DNA of 26,264 bases from Dinochytrium kinnereticum (lineage: Eukaryota > Chytridiomycota > Chytridiomycetes > Chytridiales > Chytridiaceae): positions 1-26,264 of the forward strand of contig JADGJT010000327.1 in NCBI GenBank assembly GCA_027604005.1. The letters are read 5' to 3'. The position numbers and the translations under genes were made by a program. The notes beneath the pieces are model-generated. The model was not told the DNA's origin. It did not search any database and saw only the letters and a program-made list of their open reading frames with translations. Each line of letters opens with the position of its first letter. The stretch's first letter is position 1. This document shows positions 10,349-20,547 of this stretch, in pieces.

Positions 10349-11324
10349 TCACGCACATAACGTCGTGTTCTTTCGGAATGCAACGGTAACAATCTTCTGT
10401 CCTTCAACCCCTCCAAACTTGAACGTCGGGTACTTCACGCGTCCAAACATCGTAAAGTCTAGTCAAGGTCAAAAATGTACCAGCAAATATGTAGTCAGTG
10501 CGTATGTATACGGGGGAAAAAAATCATCCTTATGATGTAAAAAATGAATTGGCCACACACCATTCTTCAAAATAGCCACCAACTCTTCTTCAGTCCAATT
10601 ACAGCTGGTGATGAGAAGTGTGCCCGAGTCCTCCAGAAGGTCTGCCACAGCCTTGGAGTATCGATCCTTTCCATTCGTTACATTTTCAGCCAAGCTAATG
10701 GCATCCAGGGTTCCTTTGTCAAGAGCCAGACCAAACTTTCCGAGAGATGGGTTTGGTGAGAGAATGTCCGCTTGTTTATAAACAATAAAATCACGGCGCT
10801 GCTCATCCGCAACCTTTACGGCGAGATCGACCGAGTGTTGTGAGTAATCGACACCAACAAGAGATGTGTAGTCCAGTGATGCCTTATCATAAACGGTTAG
10901 CCTGCCTTTCCAAGCGTCGGGTGGAAATACCATCTCAAGTAGCATGTGTCCGTTTCCGCATCCCAAATCAATAGTCTTCGTCTTCTTATCCGGAACATTC
11001 TCCAGGATCTTCAAACCATTAGACCCATTGATCTCAGCTTACGGTTCCTCACCCAATCCATCATCTTTTCCACGCTCTCCTCACCAAACCTAAGCAAAGG
11101 GTTAGACTTGAAACAGCGACCATATGGCACTTGAGGAGCCTACCATATCTCTCCAATGTCTCCATTTTCGTCAAAGTTCTTCACTTCCCTCTTGTAGACG
11201 TCGTCCCAGCTGCGACAAGCAAAGCGGGAGAATCAGCATGGAAATTGGAGAAGTGCTGGATGTCTTACTGCTCCTTGGTGCCCAAGACAGACGGATCAAA
11301 CCCATCCTCATCAGATTGAGCCAT
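10349..11324 (-). CDS. EFM4: eEF1A lysine methyltransferase, EFM4/See1 (METTL10) family
   Basis: SAM-dependent methyltransferase whose yeast and human relatives methylate a lysine of elongation factor eEF1A in the cytosol. Six exons (minus): 11324-11269, 11209-11144, 11089-11053, 11008-10561 and 10458-10349 make up the first to last listed here (five coding exons), giving 238 residues. The N-terminus has GTKEHWDDVY, typical of the family, then WFGEESVEKM. The SAM-binding motif I is TIDLGCGNGHML (about 65-76) and post-I is VGVDYS. Family motifs LDKGTLDAISL and SCNWTEEEL follow, and the C-terminus reads KYPTFKFGG...VTVAFRK. Introns are 59, 54, 44 and 102 bp; the 44-bp one (GTGAGG...TCTAAT...GAAG, 11052-11009) is chosen because the alternative donor GTAAGC breaks the frame. 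Correction to the count: there are five exons. Product identity is strong; the exact target lysine is inferred from the family. Confidence 0.9.
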
Positions 11325-11649
11325 TTCTTCGCATCACTCTGGTTGCAAACTGGTTTTTTTTTTTCTAAAAACATTGTGCAAATCATAGAGGAAGGGATCT
11401 TCGTGGTAGAGTAACCATACATCTACAGCTCTATTGTGTATTTACGCTTTCAGGGTCCTTTTTGCACTATGAATTGGCTAAGGCAAGGTACATAGGCACA
11501 GAAGATACTTTTCCAGTTTTAAAATCGCGTCGATTCGCAGATACCAGGGTCCAACAAGATTGTATACGCATCGCTTGAGAAGTGTTGTTTATGTTGAGTA
11601 CCTCCTGGGATGTCTAATGGAAAGCTTGAACGACGGGTTTTTGATGTTT
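11325..11649. other. Intergenic region EFM4 / MOCS2A
   Basis: Promoter side of the EFM4-like gene and 3' end of the MOCS2A gene. A T-run at about 11353-11364 is the only compositional feature. No gene is supported. Confidence 0.45.
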
Positions 11650-11964
11650 TCATCCACCGCTGACAGGCGGTATTACGCCCACTTCGTCACCGTCTTGCAC
11701 AAAGCTTTCAGGCGCTTGGCTCAATGAGGCCTTCACCGTATTGGCCCAAAGATCTCTTTCCACATACTCTTGGTTCACAGCAATCATTGCCGTCGACAGG
11801 ACTGCCTCCAAGTCCGGATGTCTTGATTTCAGCATCGCCACGACATCCCTCAGAGTATTCTTGGGAGGGGCGTCTGGCCCACTTCCTGCAGCCAGATCGA
11901 TAGTCTCAGATGCAGTGCCAGCAGCATCTCTTGCTGATGCGAAATACAGAACGTTGACCTTCAT
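11650..11964 (-). CDS. MOCS2A: Molybdopterin synthase sulfur carrier subunit (MoaD/MOCS2A)
   Basis: Small ubiquitin-like sulfur carrier of molybdopterin synthase. Its C-terminal glycine is thiocarboxylated and delivers sulfur to cyclic pyranopterin monophosphate in the large MOCS2B subunit. The 104-residue single-exon product starts MKVNVLYFASARDAAG, the MoaD opening. It contains TLRDVVAMLKSRHP and VAVNQ-like AVNQEYV, and ends DEVGVIPPVSGG, the required terminal Gly-Gly. Length is normal for the family. Presence implies that the organism makes molybdenum cofactor and so has at least one Mo enzyme such as nitrate reductase, sulfite oxidase or xanthine dehydrogenase. It is head-to-head with the MED9-like gene, with only 34 bp between the start codons. 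Confidence 0.95.
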   Translation of the reverse strand: MKVNVLYFASARDAAGTASETIDLAAGSGPDAPPKNTLRDVVAMLKSRHPDLEAVLSTAMIAVNQEYVERDLWANTVKASLSQAPESFVQDGDEVGVIPPVSGG

Positions 11965-11998
11965 TATTATTTGACAAAATTTTCTTTAGTCGTTCATC
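11965..11998. promoter_or_regulatory. 34-bp divergent intergenic spacer MOCS2A / MED9
   Basis: This is all the sequence between two opposed start codons. It is AT-rich and has no room for two separate core promoters and leaders. Transcription of one or both genes therefore probably starts inside the neighbour's reading frame, or the true starts lie elsewhere. Confidence 0.5.
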
Positions 11999-12473
11999 AT
12001 GGATGAAGATGAGAAGGCAAGGTTCCAGACGTTTGAGCTGGAACGGTCCAAGTTTGACTTTTTGTCACCCCTGATGGCTGGGCTCAAGAAGATGGCAGAT
12101 GCCAATATTACCGTTGGGGATGCTGAACTGGCCGAGATGCGCAGGACGGTTCGTAGTTAGTCCATTTTCAGTTGGTCCATGATGGCTGAGAACCAAATAA
12201 CTTTTTCGGTTGAATCCTTTTATTTATTCGATTCATGGTCATAGAAATATTTTAATTATCGCATAGATAGATAGAACAGGTTAAGCTGAAAGTCGCAGAA
12301 GCAGAGCAATACATAAAAAAAGTACCCGGAATAGAATTGACGGAGGAGCAACAGCTGAAAGAGATTGAAAGGTTGAAGAAAATACAGCTCCTAAGAAGGT
12401 AAACAGTATCTCGCCGTCTTATTATTTTTTGTAATCAATCACTGACGAGTTAGTAAAAAAGGCAGCAGCTTGA
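11999..12473 (+). CDS. MED9: Mediator complex subunit 9-like protein
   Basis: Probable MED9, a small coiled-coil subunit of the Mediator middle module that bridges regulators and RNA polymerase II in the nucleus. Exon 1 is 11999-12148; a 131-bp intron (donor GTTCGT, acceptor AACAG) leads to exon 2 from 12280. Either exon 2 ends at TAA 12400-12402 (90 residues), or a 55-bp intron (12399-12453, GTAAAC...GACGAGTTAG) joins a last exon to TGA 12471-12473 (97 residues). The span given uses the longer form. Evidence is the ordered match to animal MED9: FDFLSPLMAGLKKM, then an amphipathic helix, then KKVPGIELTEEQQLKEIE, corresponding to the MPGIHLSPEQQ region. It is shorter than human or yeast MED9 and lacks the low-complexity N-terminus. 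Other small coiled-coil proteins remain possible. Confidence 0.68.
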
Positions 12474-13150
12474 AACATACCGAGACTTACCCGTATTTTC
12501 CCGCCTTAAACCCCAATAGTAGTAGTGGGTGAAGGTGTGAGACAACAAGAAATTGGATACTTCATGAGGCTTTGCCTTAAGAATCTAATTATACCCTTTC
12601 CTACTGATACGTTGGCTCAGTTGAGTGCATAACCACTAGCCGTCCTTAATTGATGCCTGCTCTCACGAAGCATTGCCTATGACATTGGATATTGATTGTT
12701 AATTTTGTTAAATAAAAACTCATCCTGGAGAATAGAGTCATGGATTTATAGCAAGATGGCGTCGTCGAAAATTATTGTGGGCGCTATTCTAGACTGCTAA
12801 GCTTGATCAAGGCGTTATGGCATTCATAAGTCAAATGCATATAGTAGAGTGGCTAAAGATAAGAGAATCTTTGAGCTTCACTAATGTGGAGGAATTCCCA
12901 TCGCAGTAATAAACGCTGAAAACAGTAACGAGATTAATAAAAAAAAGAAGCAGGAGACACTGCCATTAGCTTAACGATGATGCAAAGACCGTGATCAATT
13001 AAAATTTACTCAGAGGATGAAACTGAAAATGATACGAAAATGACTTGGAATGAATGATATGATCACAGGAATAAAATCGAATGTGAGGAAAAGAACGGAT
13101 GCCAAAGCTCAACCTCATTGATTAAATAATAATGCCAACCATAGGACCAA
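12474..13150. other. Intergenic region between MED9-like and GH35 genes
   Basis: No gene supported; all frames are interrupted. An AATAAA at 12711-12716 on the plus strand may serve the MED9-like gene. The rest is AT-rich and without recognised repeats. Confidence 0.5.
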
Positions 13151-16100
13151 CTACGCGACTTTCACCTCAACCCTTCTTAGAGAATTGTAGAGAACATCCC
13201 CACTACCATCTGCCCTTGGAAACCTATCCTCATTTGCCGAAAATATGAACTCAATCGATTCAACCTCCCCGGCTTTTTCAAAAGTCCCACAGTCGATGAA
13301 GCGCATCATGAGTTGGTTTTTTTGGTATTGCAGGAGGGTGGTGGTGTGGATCGGGATTTCGTCCTTGAATTTAGTGATAAAACTATGAGATTTCTTGAAA
13401 AGACTAAGAGAGGAGAAATCAGAACCTTACCTCGGATCCGACGCTCCACGGGCCGCGTATAGGTTTTGCCCAGGTTCCACGAGCCATCCATGATTCGTCA
13501 GAGAGCCAGCGTCCTAGTTTTCACGATAGTTAGATTTTCTTAAGGGGTAGAAGCAAGTAGACCAACTCAGAACGTAACCAGTACCCACCAATAAGCCTTC
13601 CATTCAAAAACACAGTTCCCATTACATTCTTCCCCTTAAGCCTCAAATTCAAAGCAGTAGTCCAAATATCTGGATCTGGGAACATCTCAGGATCTAACTC
13701 CATTCTGACCCACTTGACCTCTCCCTTCGCCATCGTTAACGGTACCGTAGTTTTATTCCAGCCATCACTCACGCCTCCCTCTAACACTTTCTGATTATCA
13801 GTCTCAGCATGTTTTAGGTACCACCCCTTGAGCGGCTTCCCGCAAAAAGTCGCAGCACCCTGAATACCCTTAAGGGAATCAAAACCAAGAGTGGGAAGGC
13901 TTCCTCTTGCAAACGGAATAGGGATGAAAGTATTCTTGACCAAAGGTACAGGGATGCGCCCAAGTTTTCCGCGGAACCAGAGAAACGATCCGTGTCCCCA
14001 TACTTCGGCTCGCAGAGTGATGATTTGAGGCTTAGAAGTATCGGAATGTATAAAGTCTCGCGGGATTGTGAACTTGTATGATTCGTCGGAGGATACATTG
14101 TCGATTTCTGTGCCGAGCGGGTTGAGCGTTGTCACGTATTTGCCGTTCACATAGATACCGACGATATCACAGGCAAAGGGAACGAACAAGGTGGGCTCTT
14201 TAGGTTTTTGAAATCTTGAAGTGGTAACATTTGACCCGATACCGAGATTTTGAAGGTCGTCATCGGAGAGCATTACCTCCGCCCTATACCAATTCAATCC
14301 CGTCGCAAAGCCCTTATGATTTAACGGCACAGGCATATCACCAATCGACTCCCAACCGTCTTCCGAGAAATGCGCAAGAGAGTTCTGAGATTCACTCTGC
14401 CCTGATAGACTAAAGGCGTCAATGTTCACCCCAACTTTTGGAAGTTCAACAGACGTTCCTGCTATCTGAGCAAATTGCTGCGAATCCGAACGAGGTGTCG
14501 ACGACTCATCCGCCTCATACCGCGATACCATCATCCTTACAGGATTAGATGCAAGAGACGCCTCCACCGCCTCAGTCATCCCTTCAGGAACAAAACTAAA
14601 AACATCCGCGCTGCCTGCAACCAACGACCGCATGGTCGCTCCACTTTCCTCAAAATTCGTTGCGGCAACAATAGGATCATCCTCGTTTACGAAATCTGGA
14701 CCACAAATCATCGCAGTCGTGCCACGCTTTCTCGAAGCCGTGATACCGCTGTTCGTCATAGCGCCTGGAAACCAACACTTTCCGGCGAGATAGGTGTCAA
14801 CTACCACAACATCTGTTACGAAGGCTCGCGTCACGTCGTTCTCAGTTGTTCGTAGAGTAACAGTGAATTGGTGAGGGTTTGCGTCGTGTATGTAGGCAAC
14901 GGTCCCGTTTGGGTGGGTGGAGACTGTGGGAGAGGTGGCTGTAATGGTAATGACAGATTGAGGACCGGAAGCAGTTGGGGTGAAAGAGATTTCGCCTTCG
15001 GTGCCTCGAGTGCCGTAGAGAACGAGGAGAGAACGACCAGAGTCGGGCTTTCCCCATGGTCGGCTCGTCATGATTTCACTTGTCGAGTAGAGGATAGTTA
15101 TACCACCTTGCGGAAGCGTGACATTGAAAGGAAGGATCATACTGTAGCGAAGATGGTTTTGCTTTTCCTGTGTCCCATTTAGAAAATAGCTCATTCAATA
15201 CAAAGCAGCTGAAGACTAACCTCTCCGGATGTCGCTACCTCGACTGGAACACTGAATCCTGTGTATTTCGGAAATTCAAACCCAAAAGCTTGGACCGCCT
15301 TGGACGATAGTTGAATGCCTTTGCCTGTTGCTCCATCATTGTAAAGCGCGATGAAAGCCGATCGAGGAGCAATCTGAAGCCAATAGTTGGCTCTTTCACC
15401 TGATATATCTGGATCCGGGGTCTGAATGTTTTAATCGCGATGCCATCAAAGATTTTAGCTGAAAAAACTGATATAACGGATTGAAGATTTGAAATGAGTA
15501 TACTCACACCAATCCTCGTATCTAAAACGGTAACATTTGTATCCATATTAACATAACCCGGCTTTCCCCTCCCAAACCACCCGACTTTCAATCTCGTGAC
15601 AGATCTTTTTGCATCTCCAACGGCCCCAATAACATCCTCAAAGTCGTTCACAAACAAGTTAAACCGTCTAACCTGATGATACTTTTCCCTTAGCAACCCT
15701 GAGGGGCTTACAGTTGCATAGTAGTCAAGAACGTTTCCAAAAAACCCGACAGGAGGTTTGAGGAACGCTGTTTCGGCCCGAGAGAGGGACGTAAACTTTT
15801 TGACAAAGTCAACGGCTTGGTCGAAGTTGGCGACGTCGCCAGAGTTCATAAGAATGGCATTTTGGTAACCTTCTTGGTGGAGGCCGATGACGTTGAACTG
15901 GAAGACAGCATCTAGGCCTGCAAATATGGAAGCCCGAAGAACGTAGGGGTCACGTACTGCATAACATTCAGTTGATAGAGAAAAGGTCAGGGACAAGAGT
16001 TAAGGAGAAAAGAGAGACCAAAACAGTAAACTTACGAGTCTCTGTGATCCCAGATGGCATGTCCAAATAAGACCCTTCATGATTTTTGGGATCATGCATG

Positions 16101-17118
16101 TCATTTAGTAACGATACAGCCGTGAACGGAATCGTGTAAGTGCCCGGAATGTTTCGATACACACTCGGCATTGGAATAATCCCTTCAGCATCTCCCATCC
16201 CACTAACCTTTCCATCGCCAGGGCCCGTAGCAATCGGGACATCCACACCATTTTCTATCAAAATGTTTCGAAGGTTGGTCATGTACCCTTTCGTGTCTAT
16301 ATTTTGGTCCCCTGGACGTTCGGGCTGACCATCTGGCAGTATGGCGAGTTTGTCAACTTCAAAGAATGTCTCTGACCAAGTGAATTCGTTTTCGATGGCG
16401 AAGAGGATGATAGGACCGCCGTTGGTGTAAAGATACGGTTTAACTTGGGCAACTGTGTGGAATGATAGTGAGACATTTCCATCGAATGCGATGATATCCT
16501 GAAATTTCTGGTGTGGCAAATAAGCTCAATACTCACGGAGCTGTGCAAAGTAAGAACGAACAGCGTCGAGATAATCTTTATCGTTTGTTCGGAGGTTCAA
16601 AAGCCCGTCACTATTGACGGGATCTCTCACTCGCTTCGTAGTCTTGGTGAACACCCATTGGGGCACACCTCCGCCGTCCATTTCGTTGGTGATGTAAGGC
16701 CCCGGCCTCAAATCTGAAAGTTAGTGAATATCGGGAGTTCACTCATACCCTCATAGCCCAAAAAATAAAAGCACAAAAGGAAATAATACGCACAAACCCA
16801 CAGATCATGCCTCTTGCAAATATCCAAAAACCTCACAATATCATGCGTCTTCCAGTCAAACTGGCCCTCAACAGGCTCATGATTCCTCCACCCCACATAA
16901 GCATCAACTGTATTAAACCCCAACCCTTTAAACTTAATGACCCTGTCTTCCCAAGTCTCCGGCGGTAGTCGAAACCATTGAATCGTTCCACCACGAAGAA
17001 TCCTCGGCACACCATCGATCAAAAACGAGTTACGGTTTGTTACGACCGATGGCTTGGCCTGCGCTGTAACTATGAGCGCGAAGATGAGCGTTGTGAGCAG
17101 TGAAGCTGAGATGGCCAT
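13151..17118 (-). CDS. Secreted glycoside hydrolase family 35 beta-galactosidase-like enzyme (8 exons)
   Basis: Predicted extracellular beta-galactosidase that releases terminal beta-galactosyl residues from glycans or plant polysaccharides. Exons (minus): 17118-16794, 16713-16537, 16452-16036, 15956-15508, 15421-15221, 15167-13589, 13513-13431 and 13363-13151; 1147 residues, a little longer than the roughly 1000 typical of fungal GH35. A signal peptide is visible (MAISASLLTTLIFALIVTAQA). The TIM-barrel start has GGTIQWFRLPPETWEDR, GFNTVDAYVGW and LRPGPYITNE. The acid/base Glu is E190 in GGPIILFAIENEF. The nucleophile is best placed at E293 in NHEGSYLDMPSG, about 100 residues on as expected, but the usual WGG context is missing. 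Beta-sandwich domains follow, including WFRGKLGR, FLNGRLIGRW and ARGTWAKPIRGPW. Splice choices at 16536/16453 and 16793/16714 were set by restoring LLAQVKPYLYTNGG and WVYLRPGPY. Confidence 0.9.
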
Positions 17119-17789
17119 CGTCCGTCTTGCGTATTGGTAAATTCTAGTCCCAGAAGCTTGAGGTGTTTAATACTCAGGGGTTTGGGCGGCGTTCAGCCTT
17201 GTTTTTTTGGTTTGTATACACTTGCACGACGGTATTGTGACATCCTGTGCTCGGCTTGTGTGGCTGACTGCCTATTCTGTCCGTCGTGGAAACGAAAGGG
17301 GCTAGAAACAGCTGACAGCCATATCTGCAAGCTAACCACTGGTAAAGGCTCACTGAACTCACAACACTGCGAACGTTGCGAAAATCTCGAACCGATTCTG
17401 ATGCAGCTGCTGGGAGACTGGAAGGCCCCGTTGCGCTCAGTTTGGAGTTAAGACCTACGTGTATGGCGTTTATGAGGCAGCCACTTCCAACCCACTGCGT
17501 TCGAAGGCGCATACGATCTGGAATATAACGGTGTTCTAGGCGGGACCTCATCTTTAATCAACATTGAGACTGAAAATCGGTATTGTTCCTTCATTTTATC
17601 TTCAAAGTGTCATGAAAGGAAAAGAAAACAAATAAAAAAAAGATCTTTCAAGGGCGACTATTAGGGGAAAAACAAGCGATCACAAATGAGGTCCTGTAGA
17701 ACAGCGACGATAAAAATAAAAAAAGAAAAACAATAATCAATCGTATCGTCAGGACACGAGTATGGGAGGCTAAAGTTCACACTCCATGG
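17119..17789. other. Intergenic region upstream of the GH35 gene and downstream of the NIPA gene
   Basis: No gene supported. On the minus strand a CCAAT lies just upstream of the GH35 start (near 17133-17137) and a TATTAAA at 17166-17172, about 50 bp from the ATG; both are weak core-promoter candidates. The right part is the 3' flank of the NIPA gene with A-rich runs near 17630 and 17720. Confidence 0.4.
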
Positions 17790-19797
17790 TTACCGTGGTG
17801 GCCCAGCTATCGGAAAATGCAACGACGAACCATCGGTATGGGAAGAAATGACCCACTCAGCACCTTCTTCGCCCCCCGACGTCACACTCCGCCGTCTTGG
17901 CCGATCCTCCTCCTCCGCTGCATCTTCAATCGATATCCTAATCTCCACACTCTTCTTCTCAGGCGTACCGTCCCCTTCCCCGTCGACGTCAACTGAAACG
18001 GGACAGGCAGGTGATGCTCGACATGGGTAGAAAGGGTTCAGGAAGGAGAAGAAAGTTGCCCGGGGAGTAGTAGCATTTAAGGCATCAGAGGTGCCAAGAT
18101 TCGGAGGAGTTGTGGGAGAGCTTGGGTCGACCTCCGCTAGCGAAGATGAAGAAGATGAAGGATGGTTCGGTTGAGATATGGGTGGAGTAAGCAAATCTTG
18201 TTGCCGGTGATTAGACCGGAGAGCCTCTACTGCCACCTCATCGTCCACTATCCCATGAGGATGAGATGAAGCATGCGACCCTCCTCCATTCCAATAAGGC
18301 GAATTGGCCCGGCCCTCTGGCATCGATCCCGCTCTTGAAACCGACCGAACCGATTGAGCACCCGAAGTAGGTTGAGATCTTACCCCAGCAGCAACAGCAG
18401 CCGAAGAAACAACTAAAGCGGCCTCTTGAGCTAGCACCTGCATACTATACTGAAACAATAATGAAACCCCCCCAACAATCACCAAAAACCCCATCACAAT
18501 ACTCAATCCCGCCGTCACAGAAGCAACAGGAAACCCCTGATAGAGAATCGCCGATCCGAGCAATGTAGCAGTGGTAAAAGTGACATAAAAAATTGGAGTC
18601 ACTATCGCGGTTGAGAAGAGACTGTAAGCTCGATTGAGGTAGTGAATCTGAATGATGATAGAAAAGACCATAAACGCGAAGAGGGGATAGATGGGCCACT
18701 TGAGGAACTGATTCTTATCGCTTGATGACCAATTTCTGAAGCTATAGATCATAGAGGTGCCGAAACCTTGGGTGCTGAGTGTTAGGTAGGGACCAATCAG
18801 GGAGGCGATGGAGATATAAACGAGGGGTGTTTTATGGGCGTAGCGTTTTTCGCAATAGACAACGAGAAAGATAAGGGCGATGATCATTAAGGCCGTGAAT
18901 GAGAGGAAACCTGTATGTATGTATCCGAATGAGTTGACTCTATAAAGCAAAAATAGGATAGCAAACCAAAAGTTTAAGAAAAAGCAACCTGGTGCAAGGA
19001 CGTATGCAAAAAACGCATCAATCGTCTGTGTTGTCGTCGACGACGGCGTGTTCAAAACAATGATGGTGGCACCGACCAGACACTGCGCACAACCTACTTT
19101 CGCCGGAAAGTTAAGGCGTTCGTTCAGGAAGATAGAGGATAGGACCGCACTAGAAGAAAACATGGCGTAAGTACAAATAAGCTCAGAGAATAAACCAATG
19201 TAAAAAAAAGTCGAGCCAATTGATGTGGCAATCGTAAGGTGGAAAACAGCAACAAACCAAAAAAACCGTCAAGATTAAAAAGATGAGATACCCTCCAATA
19301 TAGAATTATGAAAGGAAAAGGAGGGTTCCGGGGGTATGAGACCAAACACCGTACCTTATTACCACACTTAGCGCACCTAAAGGAGTCACAAGAATGGCAG
19401 CCGTAAAAGCATAAGCTCCAAAGTTCGCCACCTCACCAAGTCCCACTGCACAGAAATTCAGAACAAAGAAGACACAGTTAGCATCTCCTCGCCCACAATC
19501 CCCACCCCTTTACAAATAGAAAAATCAAAGCATTCCAGAGGCATTCAGCACTTCCTGCAGCCCAAAACATCAATCACCAAACTATAACTCACTTAGAATC
19601 ATCCCAAGCCACCATAAGGAGTTCCTCAAATAAGCATGCTCCCTCCCGACCTCCCGGCTTCGACTCTCTATCAACCCCTTTTTCGTGAAAACAACACTAG
19701 CTCCAATCAACACTCCAGAAGCCAGCGCCAGTGAGATGCCAACGATATTCTGCCATAGTGGCGCTTCTTCAGATGTCGAGCCAGACCCTCCCGTCAT
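17790..19797 (-). CDS. NIPA-type magnesium transporter (4 exons)
   Basis: Membrane transporter of the NIPA family (DUF803-type), which carries Mg2+ in animals; fungal members sit in the plasma membrane or endomembranes. Exons (minus) are 19797-19593, 19445-19355, 19149-18989 and 18910-17790; 525 residues. The first helix is [21 protein letters not shown]. Family signatures [11 protein letters not shown] (about 72-82), [19 protein letters not shown] and LAPGFLSF follow, then [19 protein letters not shown] and [19 protein letters not shown]. About nine membrane helices fill residues 1-330. The last 190 residues are a disordered cytosolic tail rich in Ser, Pro and acidic residues ([19 protein letters not shown]), likely regulatory. 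The intron at 18988-18911 (78 bp) has no stop and is a multiple of three; splicing is supported because it restores APGFL. Substrate is inferred from the family. Confidence 0.92.
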
Positions 19798-20547
19798 AGT
19801 TTAGTTCTTTGACGGTCCGCTTCTTTTCCTTTTTCGTGCTCAACCTTTGGTACAATTGGGAGACAGGGGAGTAACGGATTTGAGGATGGGATGGTGCCTC
19901 CCGTGCACCGATGAGATCCTTTACAAAGCCTTTTTCTTTTTCAATTCTCTCTGACTGTCAACAACAAAAAAAAAAAGAGAGATGACGGCTGTTCCAGATC
20001 CACAATCGCATTCGCTTGTGAGGAAGACTGCGTCAAAGAGGGGCAAAAGTATTTTGCGGTCCGCCATGCGGTATCCAGGTTGCCTACCGCATTTTCAATG
20101 TCCGCATTTCAATACCTTTTTTTCATTGGGTGCCAATAATTGATCATTGTAGGCGGGTCGTACGTTTTTTTTTTGTGAAAAAAATAAGGGCTATGGAATG
20201 ACTGATAAAGACACACAATAAGTCCAGTCCAATCCTTATCGTTATTAATTGCTCTGGGAGTGGAGGATTGCTTGTCATTGAAACATAGAACGTACATTAT
20301 AAAGATATAATTAAAGCAGCAAACCCAGTTTTCCTGGGCGACAAAAAAACACAAATAAAAGACCAAAGCACTTCAGCAATAAACAACTTGGACGCTGGCA
20401 TCGACAGTAATAAAAAAACGAGAAACAGCGACCAGATTTCAAGCCAAAAGAACGAAACCAAGCAACGTCAGCCCAACACAAAAATGAATAATAATGAGCA
20501 GAAATATCATAATAGCAATGCAAAATCGCAATAATACCACCACTCTC
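19798..20547. other. Intergenic region upstream of the NIPA gene
   Basis: No gene supported. The left part is the NIPA promoter side with an A-run near 19963-19976 and the TGCGG inverted cluster at 20055-20106. The right part is the 3' flank of the two-helix protein gene, AT-rich and with broken frames. Confidence 0.5.
20055..20106. promoter_or_regulatory. Inverted TGCGG motif cluster upstream of the NIPA gene
   Basis: A perfect inverted repeat, ATGCGGTA (20066-20073) and TACCGCAT (20085-20092), has an 11-nt spacer. It is flanked on the left by TGCGG (20055-20059) and on the right by CCGCA (20102-20106), so two forward motifs face two reversed ones. CGG half-sites in inverted array are typical of fungal zinc-cluster regulators; assignment to a regulator is inference. 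It lies about 260-310 bp upstream of the NIPA start codon. A transcribed hairpin is the alternative. Confidence 0.4.

Noticed and set aside
14475..14855. 126-codon plus-strand open frame
   Set aside because: Antisense to a well-supported exon of the GH35 gene; composition follows that exon and no domain is visible.
16453..16536. Reading straight from a TTTCAG acceptor into the frame FQDIIAFDG in the GH35 gene
   Set aside because: No donor in matching phase exists. Using the acceptor ACACAG at 16453 instead keeps phase and restores LLAQVKPYLYTNGG of the family.
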